Below, piece by piece: positions 1-7,147 of a stretch of 7,565 nucleotides of DNA (its first letter is position 1; each line of letters begins with the position of its first letter). The notes under the pieces are model-generated. The model saw only the letters and a program-made list of their open reading frames with translations, had not been told where the DNA came from and searched no databases. The stretch comes from Bryobacteraceae bacterium. Lineage in GTDB: Bacteria; Acidobacteriota; Terriglobia; Bryobacterales; Bryobacteraceae. The position numbers and the translations under genes are program-made. Where the stretch lies: contig CANGVB010000160.1 in assembly GCA_947456995.1 (NCBI GenBank), positions 1 through 7,565 on the forward strand. The letters run 5' to 3'.

Positions 1-15
1 CAAACAGAAATCTGA

Positions 16-21
16 AATAAT
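16..21 (+). promoter_or_regulatory. Possible -10 element close to the receptor start
   Basis: AATAAT matches the TATAAT consensus at five of six positions and lies in the AT-rich 30 bases before the receptor ATG. If used, transcription would begin only a few bases before the ATG, giving a nearly leaderless message, which would fit the missing Shine-Dalgarno sequence. The matching -35 region would fall outside the window, so this is a weak suggestion from a short AT-rich stretch. Confidence 0.2.
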
Positions 22-30
22 CTTTTCGCA

Positions 31-3000
31 ATGACCATACGCAGATTTCTCCTTGTCCTGTGCTGTTTTTCGCTGTTTGCCCAGCAGGATGGCGGAACGA
101 TTTCCGGCACCATTACTGACCCTCAGGGGGCATCGGTTGCAGGGGCAAGGGTGGACGTAATTCAGGTAGATACGGGTGCGAAGTTTCGCGCTACTACCAA
201 TGAAAGCGGCAACTACACCGCACCTGGACTTGCGGTAGGCCGTTATGAAGTGCGTGTGGAGCAGACAGGCTTCAAGAAGTTTGTCCGGTCAGGGCTGACG
301 TTGCAAGTTGGACAGAACGCACGAGTCGACATCCGGCTTGAGTTGGGGCAGCAAGCCGACACTGTGACAGTAAGCGCGGAGACGACGATGGTGGACACCG
401 GCAGCGCGACGCTGGGGCAAGTGGTGGATAACCGGCGCTTGCAGGAGCTACCGCTCAACGGCCGAAGCGCTTTGGCCTTCACGTTTCTGACTGCGGGAGT
501 TGTTTCGAACTCGGGGCCCGCGCAATCCGGCTTCGGCGACCGCGGCATCGCACTTTCGTCGGTGAGCATCAACGGCGGGCCGAACGCGCTGAACTCGCAG
601 ATGCTCGACGGCAACAATAACACCTTGAGCTATGTAGGTGAGGTTTCGATTCCGCCAGCAGTGGATGCGGTGGAGGAATTCAAGGTACAGAGCGGCCCGA
701 TGTCGGCGGAGTTCGGCTTTACCGCTGGTGGGGCGATCAATCTGGTGACCAAGTCAGGCACCAATCAGGTGAAGGGCACTCTTTATGAGTTTCTGCGTAA
801 CGACAAGATGGATGCACGCAATACGTTTGCACCGGTAAGACTGCCTCTGCGCTACAACCAGTTTGGTGGCGCAGTGGGTGCGCCGATCGTGAAAAACAAG
901 CTCTTCGGCTTCATCAACTATGAGAAGTACTTACTGCGACGGTCTTCGCCGCGTTTTGCGTCGGTGCCGATTCAGGAATGGCGCGATGGTAACTTCTCGA
1001 ACCTGCGCACGGCCGCGGGTGCATTGATCCCTGTTTATGATCCTGCAACGACGATCCAGAATCCGAATGGAGCCGGGCTGGTGAGGTCTCTCTTCCCTGG
1101 CAATGTAGTGCCGTCGAGCCGCTTTGATAAGGTGACGCCGAAGATCCTTGCCTTCTATCCTCAACCGAACAAGGCACCGATCAACAACTTCACGCAGCAA
1201 CAGAACTTTCAGGACGGCAACCCGTCACGCATCGACTGGGAGCAATGGAACGGCCGTGTGGACTATCGATTGAGCGACCGCCATAGCGTCTTCGTACGCT
1301 ACACGCAGGCGCAACATGACCCCTTCAACACCAGCATCTTTTCAGACCAGACCGTCGGGGACGCCCGCGACGACAACCAGACCAACCGCAACGCCGTAGC
1401 CACCCACAACTTCACCGTATCTCCAAACACACTCAACAACCTGCGTGTTGGCATCAACCGGCAGGCCTTTACGTTTGCTTCTCAAAGTTCGGGCGACTGG
1501 TCGAGCAAACTCGGGCTACCGGCCAACATGGTAGGCATCGCTTTCCCTCAGATGGATTTCGGGTTCGGAGCCATCGGCGGCGGAGCGCTGGGCTTTCGCA
1601 GTTCTTTGAACTGGGACATGCAGGAAACTCTTACGAAGATAACCGGCAATCACACGATCAAGCTGGGAGTGAACTTTAGAACTCAGCAAGGTAACAACCA
1701 ACAGGGCACCAATCTAGGAGGCAGCTATAACTTTGGCGGCCTCACAACCAACCCGCAGATACCCGCAGGAACAGGCTCCTCGCTTGCTCAGATGCTGCTC
1801 GGAGAAGTGGCAAGCGCTGGCGCGCAACGCGTCAGCGGCGCCTCCTTTGCCGGCAATAGCTGGAGCGTATTCGTACAGGATGACTGGAAACTCACTCGCC
1901 GTCTGACCCTGAATCTGGGGCTGCGCTGGGACTGGCAGCAACGCCCGATCGAACGCAACGACGGGCAAATCAATTTTGATCTCACACAGCGTGACCCCGT
2001 CAGCGGGCTGGCCGGAGTGATGGTGTTCGCGGGCAAAGGCGGGCAGCCTCGCTCATTTATGGAAGAGAGCTATCGTGATTTCGCGCCTCGCTTCGGTTGG
2101 GCTTATGACTTGACGGGCAAGGGCAAGACAGTTTTGCGCGGAGGCTACGGCATCTTCTACCCGAGCATTTTCTGGCGTCCGTTCTTTGGCAACACGCAGT
2201 TTTTCTCCACATCCAATACGAACTATGCGGCGCTGGCACCTGGCAGAAGGGCCTTCCGGTTTGAGGATGGATTGCCATTCGAGCCTATCGGTGTACCAGG
2301 AACTGCAACGCCAGTTGGCGCGTTGCTTGGGCAAGGGATTTCGATTCGCGAGAAAGAGAGCCCAACGCCGATGACACAACAGTGGACAGCGTCGCTGCAG
2401 CATGAAATGGCCGGATGGTTTTTCGAGGCTGCCTATGCAGGTAACAAGGGCAATCATTTTGCGTCGAGCAGTTACAACATCAATCAGCTTTCGATTGACC
2501 AGCGCCGTCAGCTTGGACGGTCGGCTCAGGACATCGTAGCCAACCCGCTGTCAGGCCGAGTGCCTGGAGGGCTTGGTGCAGCTACGGTGACGAGAGAGCG
2601 GACGCTACTTCCCTTCCCTCAGTATCAAGGGATCAGCGTTCTGAATCCGCTGCTTGGCAACTACAACAGCCACCAATTGCAGCTGACCGTCAGGCGCAAT
2701 TTCCGGTCTGGCCTTTTTGTAAATGTGGCCTTTACCGGGGGCAAGAAGATGAGTGACAGCAACCTGTCGCCGACCAATGATTTCGGCTTTGAGGCTACCG
2801 GGGAATCGGGCGTTCAGGATGGTTACTTCAATCGTCAATTGAACCGGTCGCTCGACCCCAATGATGTGAGCAAGCGCATGGCGGTCACACTGCTGTATGA
2901 GTTGCCTTTTGGCAAGGGCAAGAAGTATGGCGGCTGGCAGGTGAACTCGATCGGAATCATGCAGACGGGTTTACCGCTGATCATTCGCGGGGCTAACAAC

Positions 3001-3381
3001 TTTGTTTCGGACCGGCCGGATTCGACGGGCAAGAGCGCGAAGATTGATGACCCGACGCGAGCAAGATGGTTTGACACAACTGCCTTCTCAAACCCAGTAG
3101 AGTTCTTTCTGGGCAACGTTGGCAGGACGCTGCCTGACGTGAGAACACCGGGAACGATGAACTGGGATTTGTCTTTGCTCAAGAGCACACGGATTCGAGA
3201 ACGGTTTAACTTGCAGTTTCGGGCGGAGGCGTTCAACTTCATGAACACGGTTAACTGGGGTTCACCGTCGGGGAGTTTTTCACCGGGACCGGATGGCAAG
3301 AATATTAGTGCGACCTTTGGCGCGATCTTCTCGGCTCGTGATGCGCGTGTGGTGCAGATGGGTTTGAAGTTGCTGTTTTAG
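31..3381 (+). CDS. Oar-like TonB-dependent receptor with carboxypeptidase-regulatory-like domain
   Basis: Large outer-membrane beta-barrel receptor of the Oar-like group common in Acidobacteriota; probably imports or binds a large substrate with TonB energy, but the substrate is unknown. Residues 1-18 form a short signal peptide (basic MTIRR, then a hydrophobic core ending LFAQ). Residues about 21-105 are a CarboxypepD_reg-like/Cna-B-type domain (GTISGTITDPQGASVAGA, then YTAPGLAVGRYEVRV). DTVTV at 110-114 resembles a TonB box. The plug follows at about 120-245, with LPLNGRS (140-146), a VEEFKVQSG segment (214-222) and INLVTKSGTN (236-245). The rest is barrel, ending in Phe (MGLKLLF), as expected for the BAM signal. 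The length of 1116 aa fits the group. The ATG is chosen because it gives a good signal peptide, although no Shine-Dalgarno sequence precedes it. No SusD-like gene is adjacent in the window. Family assignment is firm; substrate is not inferable. Confidence 0.93.
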   Translation: MTIRRFLLVLCCFSLFAQQDGGTISGTITDPQGASVAGARVDVIQVDTGAKFRATTNESGNYTAPGLAVGRYEVRVEQTGFKKFVRSGLTLQVGQNARVDIRLELGQQADTVTVSAETTMVDTGSATLGQVVDNRRLQELPLNGRSALAFTFLTAGVVSNSGPAQSGFGDRGIALSSVSINGGPNALNSQMLDGNNNTLSYVGEVSIPPAVDAVEEFKVQSGPMSAEFGFTAGGAINLVTKSGTNQVKGTLYEFLRNDKMDARNTFAPVRLPLRYNQFGGAVGAPIVKNKLFGFINYEKYLLRRSSPRFASVPIQEWRDGNFSNLRTAAGALIPVYDPATTIQNPNGAGLVRSLFPGNVVPSSRFDKVTPKILAFYPQPNKAPINNFTQQQNFQDGNPSRIDWEQWNGRVDYRLSDRHSVFVRYTQAQHDPFNTSIFSDQTVGDARDDNQTNRNAVATHNFTVSPNTLNNLRVGINRQAFTFASQSSGDWSSKLGLPANMVGIAFPQMDFGFGAIGGGALGFRSSLNWDMQETLTKITGNHTIKLGVNFRTQQGNNQQGTNLGGSYNFGGLTTNPQIPAGTGSSLAQMLLGEVASAGAQRVSGASFAGNSWSVFVQDDWKLTRRLTLNLGLRWDWQQRPIERNDGQINFDLTQRDPVSGLAGVMVFAGKGGQPRSFMEESYRDFAPRFGWAYDLTGKGKTVLRGGYGIFYPSIFWRPFFGNTQFFSTSNTNYAALAPGRRAFRFEDGLPFEPIGVPGTATPVGALLGQGISIREKESPTPMTQQWTASLQHEMAGWFFEAAYAGNKGNHFASSSYNINQLSIDQRRQLGRSAQDIVANPLSGRVPGGLGAATVTRERTLLPFPQYQGISVLNPLLGNYNSHQLQLTVRRNFRSGLFVNVAFTGGKKMSDSNLSPTNDFGFEATGESGVQDGYFNRQLNRSLDPNDVSKRMAVTLLYELPFGKGKKYGGWQVNSIGIMQTGLPLIIRGANNFVSDRPDSTGKSAKIDDPTRARWFDTTAFSNPVEFFLGNVGRTLPDVRTPGTMNWDLSLLKSTRIRERFNLQFRAEAFNFMNTVNWGSPSGSFSPGPDGKNISATFGAIFSARDARVVQMGLKLLF

Positions 3382-3386
3382 GAGAG
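3380..3386 (+). promoter_or_regulatory. Ribosome binding site of the glycoside hydrolase gene
   Basis: AGGAGAG begins inside the TAG stop codon of the receptor gene and ends two bases before the ATG at 3389. It is a good Shine-Dalgarno match. The overlap with the upstream stop suggests translational coupling and a shared transcript, and it supports the ATG at 3389 as the true start. Confidence 0.75.
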
Positions 3387-3388
3387 TC

Positions 3389-4465
3389 ATGAAATTTCTG
3401 CTGCTGATTGTTGCCTTGTCGTTGCTCGCTGCTCCCCCTCAGGGGCAAGATGTGCGGGAGCTCGACTTGTCTTCGCGGTTGGGTGTATTGCCGGAGTCGG
3501 GCAAGTTTGTGGACCCGGATTACTATATCTGGTGTGGCAGTGCGGTGCGTGGGGATGATGGCAAGTATCATCTCTACTATTCGCGCTGGCCGAGGCGGCT
3601 TGGGCATTATGCCTGGGTTACGCATTCTGAGATTGCACATGCGGTTGGGGATTCGCCGGTGGGGCCTTTTCGGCATGTGGGGGTGGCGCTGAAGGCGCGC
3701 GGTAAGGAGTTTTGGGATGGGCTTTGTACGCACAATCCGACGATCCTGCGGATTGGTGCGAAGTATTATCTCTACTACATGGGGAATCGGGGCGATGGGG
3801 TTGAGATGACTACGCTCAACTGGACGCATCGGAACCAGCAACGGATTGGCGTGGCAGTTGCTGAGAGCCCGAATGGACCTTGGCAACGCTTTGACCAGCC
3901 GGTGCTTGATGTGAGTAGTGACCGTGAGGCTGCGGATTCACTGATGACTTCAAACCCGAGTGTTGCGCGGAGACCAGGTGGTGGAGTGCTGATGATTTAC
4001 AAGGCGGTGGGGCAGAAGCGGCCTTTGCCTTTTGGCGGACCGGTGGTGCATTTGACAGCTACTGCTGAATCTCCGACGGGGCCGTTTGTGAAGCAGAACA
4101 AACCGATCTTTCTGGCGGCGGGCGTGGACTTTCCGGCAGAGGATCCGTTTGTCTGGTTTGACTATGCGGCGCAACGTTATTACGCCGTGGTGAAAGACAA
4201 TGCAGGACACTTTACGAAGGCTGGCAAGTCTCTTGCTTTATGGGAGTCAGCGGATGGATTGGACTGGAAATTGGGGAAGCATGCGCTGGTGAGCCGTACG
4301 GAGTTACGGATGCCGGATGGGAGTGTTCGTCGAGTGAATTCGCTGGAGCGGCCGCAATTGGTATTCAATGCGGCGGGTGAGCCGGTTGCGTTGCTGGCGG
4401 CTGTGGATGAAGATGCCAAGCGTGGGCATTCTTATAACGTTCAGATCCCCATACTGCCTCGCTAA
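3389..4465 (+). CDS. Secreted glycoside hydrolase family 43-like beta-propeller protein
   Basis: Predicted exported carbohydrate-active protein with a five-bladed propeller fold of the GH43/GH117-like superfamily. It matches a group found in Acidobacteriota and Planctomycetes that is usually labelled only 'glycoside hydrolase family protein'. Residues 1-20 are a signal peptide (MKFLLLIVALSLLAA core). Blade-type motifs follow: DPDYYIWCGS (42-51), KYHLYYSRW (59-67), HNPTIL (115-120), KYYLYYMGN (125-133), SNPSV (188-192), AEDPFVW (250-256) and LERPQL (319-324). The S-P-x-G-P-[FW] turn recurs at 89, 160 and 228, with a related SADGLDW at 287. Candidate acidic active-site residues are D42/D44, E251/D252 and E320. 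Two positions that would be 'DP' in classical GH43 enzymes read 'NP' here, so mechanism and substrate are uncertain. The gene follows the receptor by 7 bases and is probably co-transcribed with it. The fold is well supported; the activity is inferred. Confidence 0.85.
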   Translation: MKFLLLIVALSLLAAPPQGQDVRELDLSSRLGVLPESGKFVDPDYYIWCGSAVRGDDGKYHLYYSRWPRRLGHYAWVTHSEIAHAVGDSPVGPFRHVGVALKARGKEFWDGLCTHNPTILRIGAKYYLYYMGNRGDGVEMTTLNWTHRNQQRIGVAVAESPNGPWQRFDQPVLDVSSDREAADSLMTSNPSVARRPGGGVLMIYKAVGQKRPLPFGGPVVHLTATAESPTGPFVKQNKPIFLAAGVDFPAEDPFVWFDYAAQRYYAVVKDNAGHFTKAGKSLALWESADGLDWKLGKHALVSRTELRMPDGSVRRVNSLERPQLVFNAAGEPVALLAAVDEDAKRGHSYNVQIPILPR

Positions 4466-4486
4466 TTGTGAAAGAATCAAAGCGAA

Positions 4487-5482
4487 ATGATTCGAGGGTT
4501 ATTCGTTTTTAGCTTTGCCGTTGGACTCTTTGGGCAGGGGCCTGAGTTTAACCGGCAGGTGCGTCCGATTCTGTCGGATAAGTGCTGGACCTGTCACGGG
4601 ACTGACGCGGCGGCTAAGGGTATCAAGTTACGGCTTGATAAGGAAGAGTCGGCTCGGGCGGCGCGGTTATTGATTCGGGACCGGATCGTAGCGAAGACGA
4701 TGCCTCCGAAGCATGTTGGGAATCCTTTGAGTGAGGGTGAGATAACGACGCTGAGCCAGTGGGTTGAGGCTGGTGCGCCCTGGCAGATGCATTGGGCTTA
4801 TCTGCCTCCGGTGCGGGAGGCTGGTGGGAGTATCGATGGGTTCGTTCAAGCGCGGTTGAAGAAGGAAGGATTGAAGCCAACGCCTGAGGCTTCACGGGAG
4901 ACTCTGATTCGCCGGTTGAGCCTCGACTTGACGGGGTTGCCGGAAGCGCCACGGAATGAATCTTATGAAGCGACGGTGGACAGGTTGCTGGCCTCGCCTC
5001 GTTTTGCAGAACGGATGACGGCGCGGTGGCTCGATGCGGCTCGTTACGCCGATACCAATGGCTATCAGACCGATGGCGAGCGGGTGATGTGGAAGTGGCG
5101 CGACTGGGTGATCGAGGCCTTCAACAAGAACATGCCGTTTGATCAATTCATTGTGGAGCAGATGGCTGGAGATCTGTTGCCGAATGCTAATTTGTCGCAG
5201 CGGATCGCTACCGGCTTTCAACGAAATCACCGTGGGAATGGTGAGGGAGGCATTGTTGGTGCGGAGTATCTGGCGGAGTATGCGGCCGATCGGGTAGAGA
5301 CGATGTCGACTGTTTTTCTGGGATCGACAGTTGGGTGTGCGCGCTGCCATAACCATAAGTACGACCCGTTTGCGCAAAAGGACTTCTATCAGTTCTTTGC
5401 TTACTTCCACAATATTGGGGAGCGGGGCCGGTATTTCAAGTACGGCAATACGCCACCGTTTCTTCATGCTCCTACGCCCTAG
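4487..5482 (+). CDS. PSCyt1-PSCyt2 (DUF1549) dihaem cytochrome, front half cut by in-frame TAG
   Basis: Front half of a planctomycete-type cytochrome c protein of unknown biochemical role, predicted to be exported. Residues 1-16 or 17 are a signal peptide (MIRGLFVFSFAVGLFG). PSCyt1 spans about 20-110. It has FNRQVRPILSDKCWTCHG with haem motif CWTCH at 33-37, a likely distal Met in TMPPK (M72), and the family's closing HWAYLPPV. PSCyt2/DUF1549 spans about 115-320, with LIRRLSLDLTGLP, ARWLDAARYADTNGYQ and a second haem motif, CARCHNHKYDP, with cysteines 284 and 287. Translation ends at codon 332 (TAG) right after FLHAPTP, where relatives normally continue with E/Q-rich helix and then LamG and PSD1 domains. 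It starts 21 bases after the hydrolase stop; the Shine-Dalgarno is weak, and the ATG is chosen for the signal peptide. It is either a truncated gene product or one part of a pseudogene together with 5489-7147. Confidence 0.88.
   Translation: MIRGLFVFSFAVGLFGQGPEFNRQVRPILSDKCWTCHGTDAAAKGIKLRLDKEESARAARLLIRDRIVAKTMPPKHVGNPLSEGEITTLSQWVEAGAPWQMHWAYLPPVREAGGSIDGFVQARLKKEGLKPTPEASRETLIRRLSLDLTGLPEAPRNESYEATVDRLLASPRFAERMTARWLDAARYADTNGYQTDGERVMWKWRDWVIEAFNKNMPFDQFIVEQMAGDLLPNANLSQRIATGFQRNHRGNGEGGIVGAEYLAEYAADRVETMSTVFLGSTVGCARCHNHKYDPFAQKDFYQFFAYFHNIGERGRYFKYGNTPPFLHAPTP
5480..5482 (+). other. In-frame amber codon interrupting the PSCyt1-PSCyt2-PSD1 gene
   Basis: The bases read CCC TAG CAG GAG GTG AAA, with the reading frame of the 4487 gene continuing unbroken for another 555 codons to the TGA at 7145. 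The codon sits in an APTP-x-Q linker. From recall of family members, x is usually Glu, so a single base change (TAG from GAG, or from CAG) accounts for the break. No insertion or deletion is needed. The receptor gene in the same window ends on TAG directly before a ribosome binding site, which argues that TAG is a normal stop here and not a reassigned sense codon. Confidence 0.9.
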
Positions 5483-5483
5483 C

Positions 5484-5492
5484 AGGAGGTGA
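5484..5492 (+). promoter_or_regulatory. Strong Shine-Dalgarno-like sequence just after the amber codon
   Basis: AGGAGGTGA is a nine-base match to the complement of the usual bacterial 16S 3' end and begins two bases after the TAG. It could allow re-initiation. However, the in-frame GTG at 5489 overlaps it and is too close to be the start. The next in-frame options are a CTG at 5495, a GTG at 5516 and ATGs at 5636 and 5642. In an uninterrupted gene these bases simply encode Gln-Glu-Val, so the match may be chance. Confidence 0.35.
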
Positions 5493-7147
5493 AACTGGCG
5501 GCTCTGCAGAAGGCGGTGAAGGTTGCTGAAAGCAAGCTTCAGAAGGGTGATTCGAAGTGGAAGCCGACGGCGGATCTGATTCCTCTGGAGAAGGCGGCAC
5601 CTAGTTATACCGACCGGTTTACTGTCGCAGGGCAGATGACCATGAAGGACGGAGTGGTGGTGGCGAAGACGGTGGCCGGGGATGAGCCGATGGGGTTTGG
5701 CTTCCTTGTTACGAAGGGTCGCTTGCAGGTGAACCTGGTGCAACGGTGGCTCGACGATGCGATTCGGGTGGAGACAGAGAGGGTGTTTGCGCCCGAGGAG
5801 ACGCACCATGTTGCGTTTACGTTTGATGGGTCGAAGCTGGCGGCGGGGCTGAAGGTTTATGTCGACGGGAAGCCCGAGAAGCTCCGGATTCTGGTGGATG
5901 AGTTGAACCAGGATTTTGTGGTGAAGGAGCCGATTCGGGTTGGAGCGAAGGATGCCAAGATCTTTGGCCGTGTGTTGCCTCAAGGTGAGATTGCGATTTT
6001 GGCCGGGGTTGCTACGGGAAGCGAAGCTTGGACTGAACTGGCGCAGCGGCAGAAGGAGCTGGATGCGTTTCTCGACCAGATTCCGACCGTGATGGTAATG
6101 CGTGAGACTGGGCAGCCGCTGGAGGCTCATGTTTTGATTCGTGGTGCCTATGACCGGCCGGGTGAGGTGGTGCAGCCGGGTGTGCCGGCAGTGCTGGGTA
6201 AGATCCCGGATGGGTTGCCGAATAACCGGTTGGGGCTTGCTCGGTGGCTGGTGGATCGTAAGAATCCGCTGACGGCGCGGGTAACTGTGAACCGGTTCTG
6301 GCAGGGTTTGTTTGGTGTTGGGCTGGTGAAGACGAGTGAGGATTTTGGGGCCCAAGGGGAGTGGCCTTCGCATCCTGAGTTGCTCGACTGGCTAGCGGTT
6401 GAGTTTATGGATAGCGGCTGGAATGTGAAGAAGCTGATCAAGACGATCGTGATGTCGGCGACTTACAGACAGGGTTCGCAGATGAGCCCGGAGTTGCTGG
6501 CTCGGGACCCGGAGAACCGGTTGCTCGCGCGCGGGCCAAGGCTGCGGCTGGATGCCGGGCAGGTGCGGGATCAGGCGCTTTATGTTTCGGGCTTGCTGGT
6601 GGAGAAGGTGGGTGGGCCTTCGGTGAAGCCGTATCAACCGGCCGGGCTTTGGAAGGAGCTTTCAGGCGGGGTTGATTATCAGATGGATCAGGGCGAGGGG
6701 CTGTATCGACGGAGCCTATATACGTTCTGGAAGCGGACTTCACCGCCGCCTTCGATGGCGAACTTTGATGCGGCGGGACGAGAGACTTGTGTGGTTCGCG
6801 AGTCTCGCACGAATACGCCGCTGCAGGCTTTAAACCTGATGAATGACGTTACCTTCATTGAGGCTTCGCGGAAGCTGGCTGAGCGGGTGATTCACTCTGG
6901 TGAGGGATTTGCGTTTGGCTTTCGACTGGTAACGGGGCGTGCGCCGAATGCGCAGGAGCTGGCAATTCTGGATCGGGCTTATGCACGGCATTTGGCCACT
7001 TATCAAGCTAGCCCGGATGAGGCCCGGAACCTGTTGGCCCATGGGGATTCTCCTCGAGACACAAAGATTGATGTGGCGGTGCTGGCGGCCAATACGATGG
7101 TGGCGAGTATGATGTTGAACCTCGATGAAGGGATCACACGAGAATGA
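5489..7147 (+). CDS. LamG-like plus PSD1 (DUF1553) back half of the interrupted cytochrome protein
   Basis: Same frame as the 4487 gene and best read as its continuation; the start given is only the first possible initiator (GTG) after the stop. Numbering from it: residues about 1-25 are a charged helix-like linker, and 42-175 a concanavalin/LamG-like domain with HHVAFTFDGSKLAAG and LKVYVDGKPEKL. A connector follows with TVMVMRETGQP and HVLIRGAYDRPGEVVQPGVPA (199-234 overall). PSD1/DUF1553 runs from about 242 to 545, with NRLGLARWLVDRKNPLTARV, VNRFWQGLFGVGLVKTSEDFG, WPSHPELLDWLAVEF, RRSLYTFWKRTSPPPSMANF and ESRTNTPLQALNLMND. The C-terminus (ANTMVASMMLNLDEGIT) is the family's normal end, so nothing is lost there. 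There is no CxxCH in this half and no signal peptide. If made alone, it would stay in the cytoplasm, away from the haem domains it normally accompanies. The role of PSD1 is unknown. Confidence 0.82.
   Translation: MKLAALQKAVKVAESKLQKGDSKWKPTADLIPLEKAAPSYTDRFTVAGQMTMKDGVVVAKTVAGDEPMGFGFLVTKGRLQVNLVQRWLDDAIRVETERVFAPEETHHVAFTFDGSKLAAGLKVYVDGKPEKLRILVDELNQDFVVKEPIRVGAKDAKIFGRVLPQGEIAILAGVATGSEAWTELAQRQKELDAFLDQIPTVMVMRETGQPLEAHVLIRGAYDRPGEVVQPGVPAVLGKIPDGLPNNRLGLARWLVDRKNPLTARVTVNRFWQGLFGVGLVKTSEDFGAQGEWPSHPELLDWLAVEFMDSGWNVKKLIKTIVMSATYRQGSQMSPELLARDPENRLLARGPRLRLDAGQVRDQALYVSGLLVEKVGGPSVKPYQPAGLWKELSGGVDYQMDQGEGLYRRSLYTFWKRTSPPPSMANFDAAGRETCVVRESRTNTPLQALNLMNDVTFIEASRKLAERVIHSGEGFAFGFRLVTGRAPNAQELAILDRAYARHLATYQASPDEARNLLAHGDSPRDTKIDVAVLAANTMVASMMLNLDEGITRE
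7144..7147 (+). promoter_or_regulatory. ATGA stop/start overlap between PSD1 and DUF1501 genes
   Basis: The TGA ending the cytochrome gene and the ATG of the DUF1501 gene share two bases. Such overlaps usually mean that the downstream gene depends partly on ribosomes finishing the upstream one. An amber stop 1.66 kb upstream could therefore lower DUF1501 synthesis as well. Confidence 0.8.

Noticed and set aside
3408..3692. Plus-strand open frame of 94 codons in another frame inside the hydrolase gene
   Set aside because: It is fully contained in a gene with clear blade motifs; its Arg/Gly/Trp-rich composition is that of an out-of-frame reading.
3305..3886. Minus-strand open frame of 193 codons across the receptor/hydrolase junction
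   Set aside because: It is Arg/Pro/His-rich, crosses two well-supported sense genes and their ribosome binding site, and shows no domain signal.
4466..4486. Terminator or promoter between the hydrolase and cytochrome genes
   Set aside because: The gap is only 21 bases, has no inverted repeat or T-run, and shows no convincing -10/-35 pair; read-through from the upstream gene is more likely.
5480..5488. TAG read as pyrrolysine or as a reassigned Gln codon
   Set aside because: The receptor gene in the same window ends at TAG (3379-3381) immediately before a ribosome binding site and the next gene. No motif beyond the codon itself suggests recoding, so a nonsense change or base error is simpler.
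5480..5492. Frameshift as the cause of the broken cytochrome gene
   Set aside because: Both halves are in the same frame, and conserved family residues continue on each side without shift, so only a substitution is needed.
4892..6373. Long minus-strand open frame of 493 codons opposite the cytochrome gene, spanning the amber codon
   Set aside because: Its translation is Arg/His/Pro/Leu-rich with no recognisable domain, as expected for the antisense shadow of a G-rich gene, and the sense strand carries clear conserved domains over the same bases.
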